From a bacterium (GTDB lineage: Bacteria; Desulfobacterota; Binatia; UBA12015): a DNA stretch of 5,715 bases. The stretch is taken from contig JAPOLW010000273.1 of assembly GCA_029976905.1 (NCBI GenBank), forward strand, positions 1-5,715. Direction: 5' to 3'. A model generated the notes under the pieces. That model did no database searches. It saw only the letters and a list, made by a program, of their open reading frames with translations, and was not told the DNA's origin. Below, in pieces: positions 5,498 through 5,715 of this stretch (positions are counted from its first letter, which is position 1; each line of letters opens with the position of its first letter). The translations under genes were made by a program, and so were the position numbers.

Positions 5498-5715
5498 GCA
5501 CTCGAACGAATGCGTCGCGACCGGCTTCGCCGATCTCGCGCGGCCGCTGCGCGGCAAGGCGTGCCCGACGGCCAAGCACCACACCCAGCAGAACACACGC
5601 CAAACCGCGAACGGCCGCTCGTGGCAGAAGCGCCTTCCCGGCACCGAGATGGCGCCCCACGCTGCGCGCTCGCCCGCGGTCTGCGAAGCGCCGCCACGGC
5701 CGCATGCGCGTTCGC
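5467..5715. other. Right-hand flank with no recognisable gene
   Basis: All of it is GC-rich and several frames stay open by chance. The plus frame starting at 5463 is open to the window edge and by hand count has about 85% G+C at third positions, about 73% at first and about 61% at second, a pattern like coding sequence. It has no start codon near the left end that would make a gene, and its translation resembles no family I know. The minus-strand frames through the region run on antisense into the carboxyltransferase gene. It may be a decayed gene, part of a gene continuing to the right, or non-coding DNA. Confidence 0.3.

Noticed and set aside
5178..5705. 175-codon minus-strand frame running from the right flank into the carboxyltransferase gene
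   Set aside because: It would overlap the 3' end of a well-supported gene by about 290 bp and its product has no recognisable domain. Its third positions are also less GC-biased than another frame in the same flank.

Overview
The window is GC-rich bacterial DNA, roughly two-thirds G+C by eye, and gene-dense. It holds four protein genes that can be supported, one on the minus strand and three on the plus strand. The lineage cannot be fixed from the sequence. A deazaflavin (F420)-dependent reductase homologue argues for a bacterium that makes or uses F420. Many Actinobacteria do, as do several uncultured high-GC groups such as Binatota or Rokubacteria-like lineages and some Chloroflexi. I lean towards an uncultured high-GC environmental lineage with low confidence.

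Layout. Bases 1-92 hold 2.4 copies of a 38-bp tandem repeat, each copy able to fold into a hairpin. They lie just past the 3' end of a TetR-family regulator gene on the minus strand (759 to 106). A 197-bp divergent intergenic region (760-956) carries the regulator promoter, a pair of 9-bp direct repeats, a GC-rich hairpin and a promoter for the rightward genes. Rightward come a 159-aa F420-dependent nitroreductase-family (DUF385) protein (957-1436) and, 43 bp on, a 809-aa molybdopterin oxidoreductase with an N-terminal [4Fe-4S] motif (1480-3909). After a further 24 bp comes a 510-codon-range carboxyltransferase subunit of a biotin-dependent acyl-CoA carboxylase (3934-5466). The last 249 bp (5467-5715) hold no recognisable gene.

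How the parts may work together. The reductase and the molybdoenzyme look like a two-gene transcription unit that the divergent TetR protein is well placed to control. Only the second gene of that unit has a clear Shine-Dalgarno sequence. The other three genes have none. Instead each has an extended -10-like element ending 6-8 bases before its start codon, which is the layout expected of leaderless mRNAs. The acyl-CoA carboxylase gene therefore seems to have its own promoter despite its tight spacing. Its biotin carboxylase partner is not in the window. Substrates of the reductase, molybdoenzyme and carboxylase cannot be assigned.

Most worth a second look are the leaderless-promoter pattern, the lack of a Cys/SeCys/Ser at the expected metal-ligand position of the molybdoenzyme, and the 38-bp hairpin repeats that carry a repeated stop codon. 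I see no CRISPR, IS element, defence system or RNA gene.
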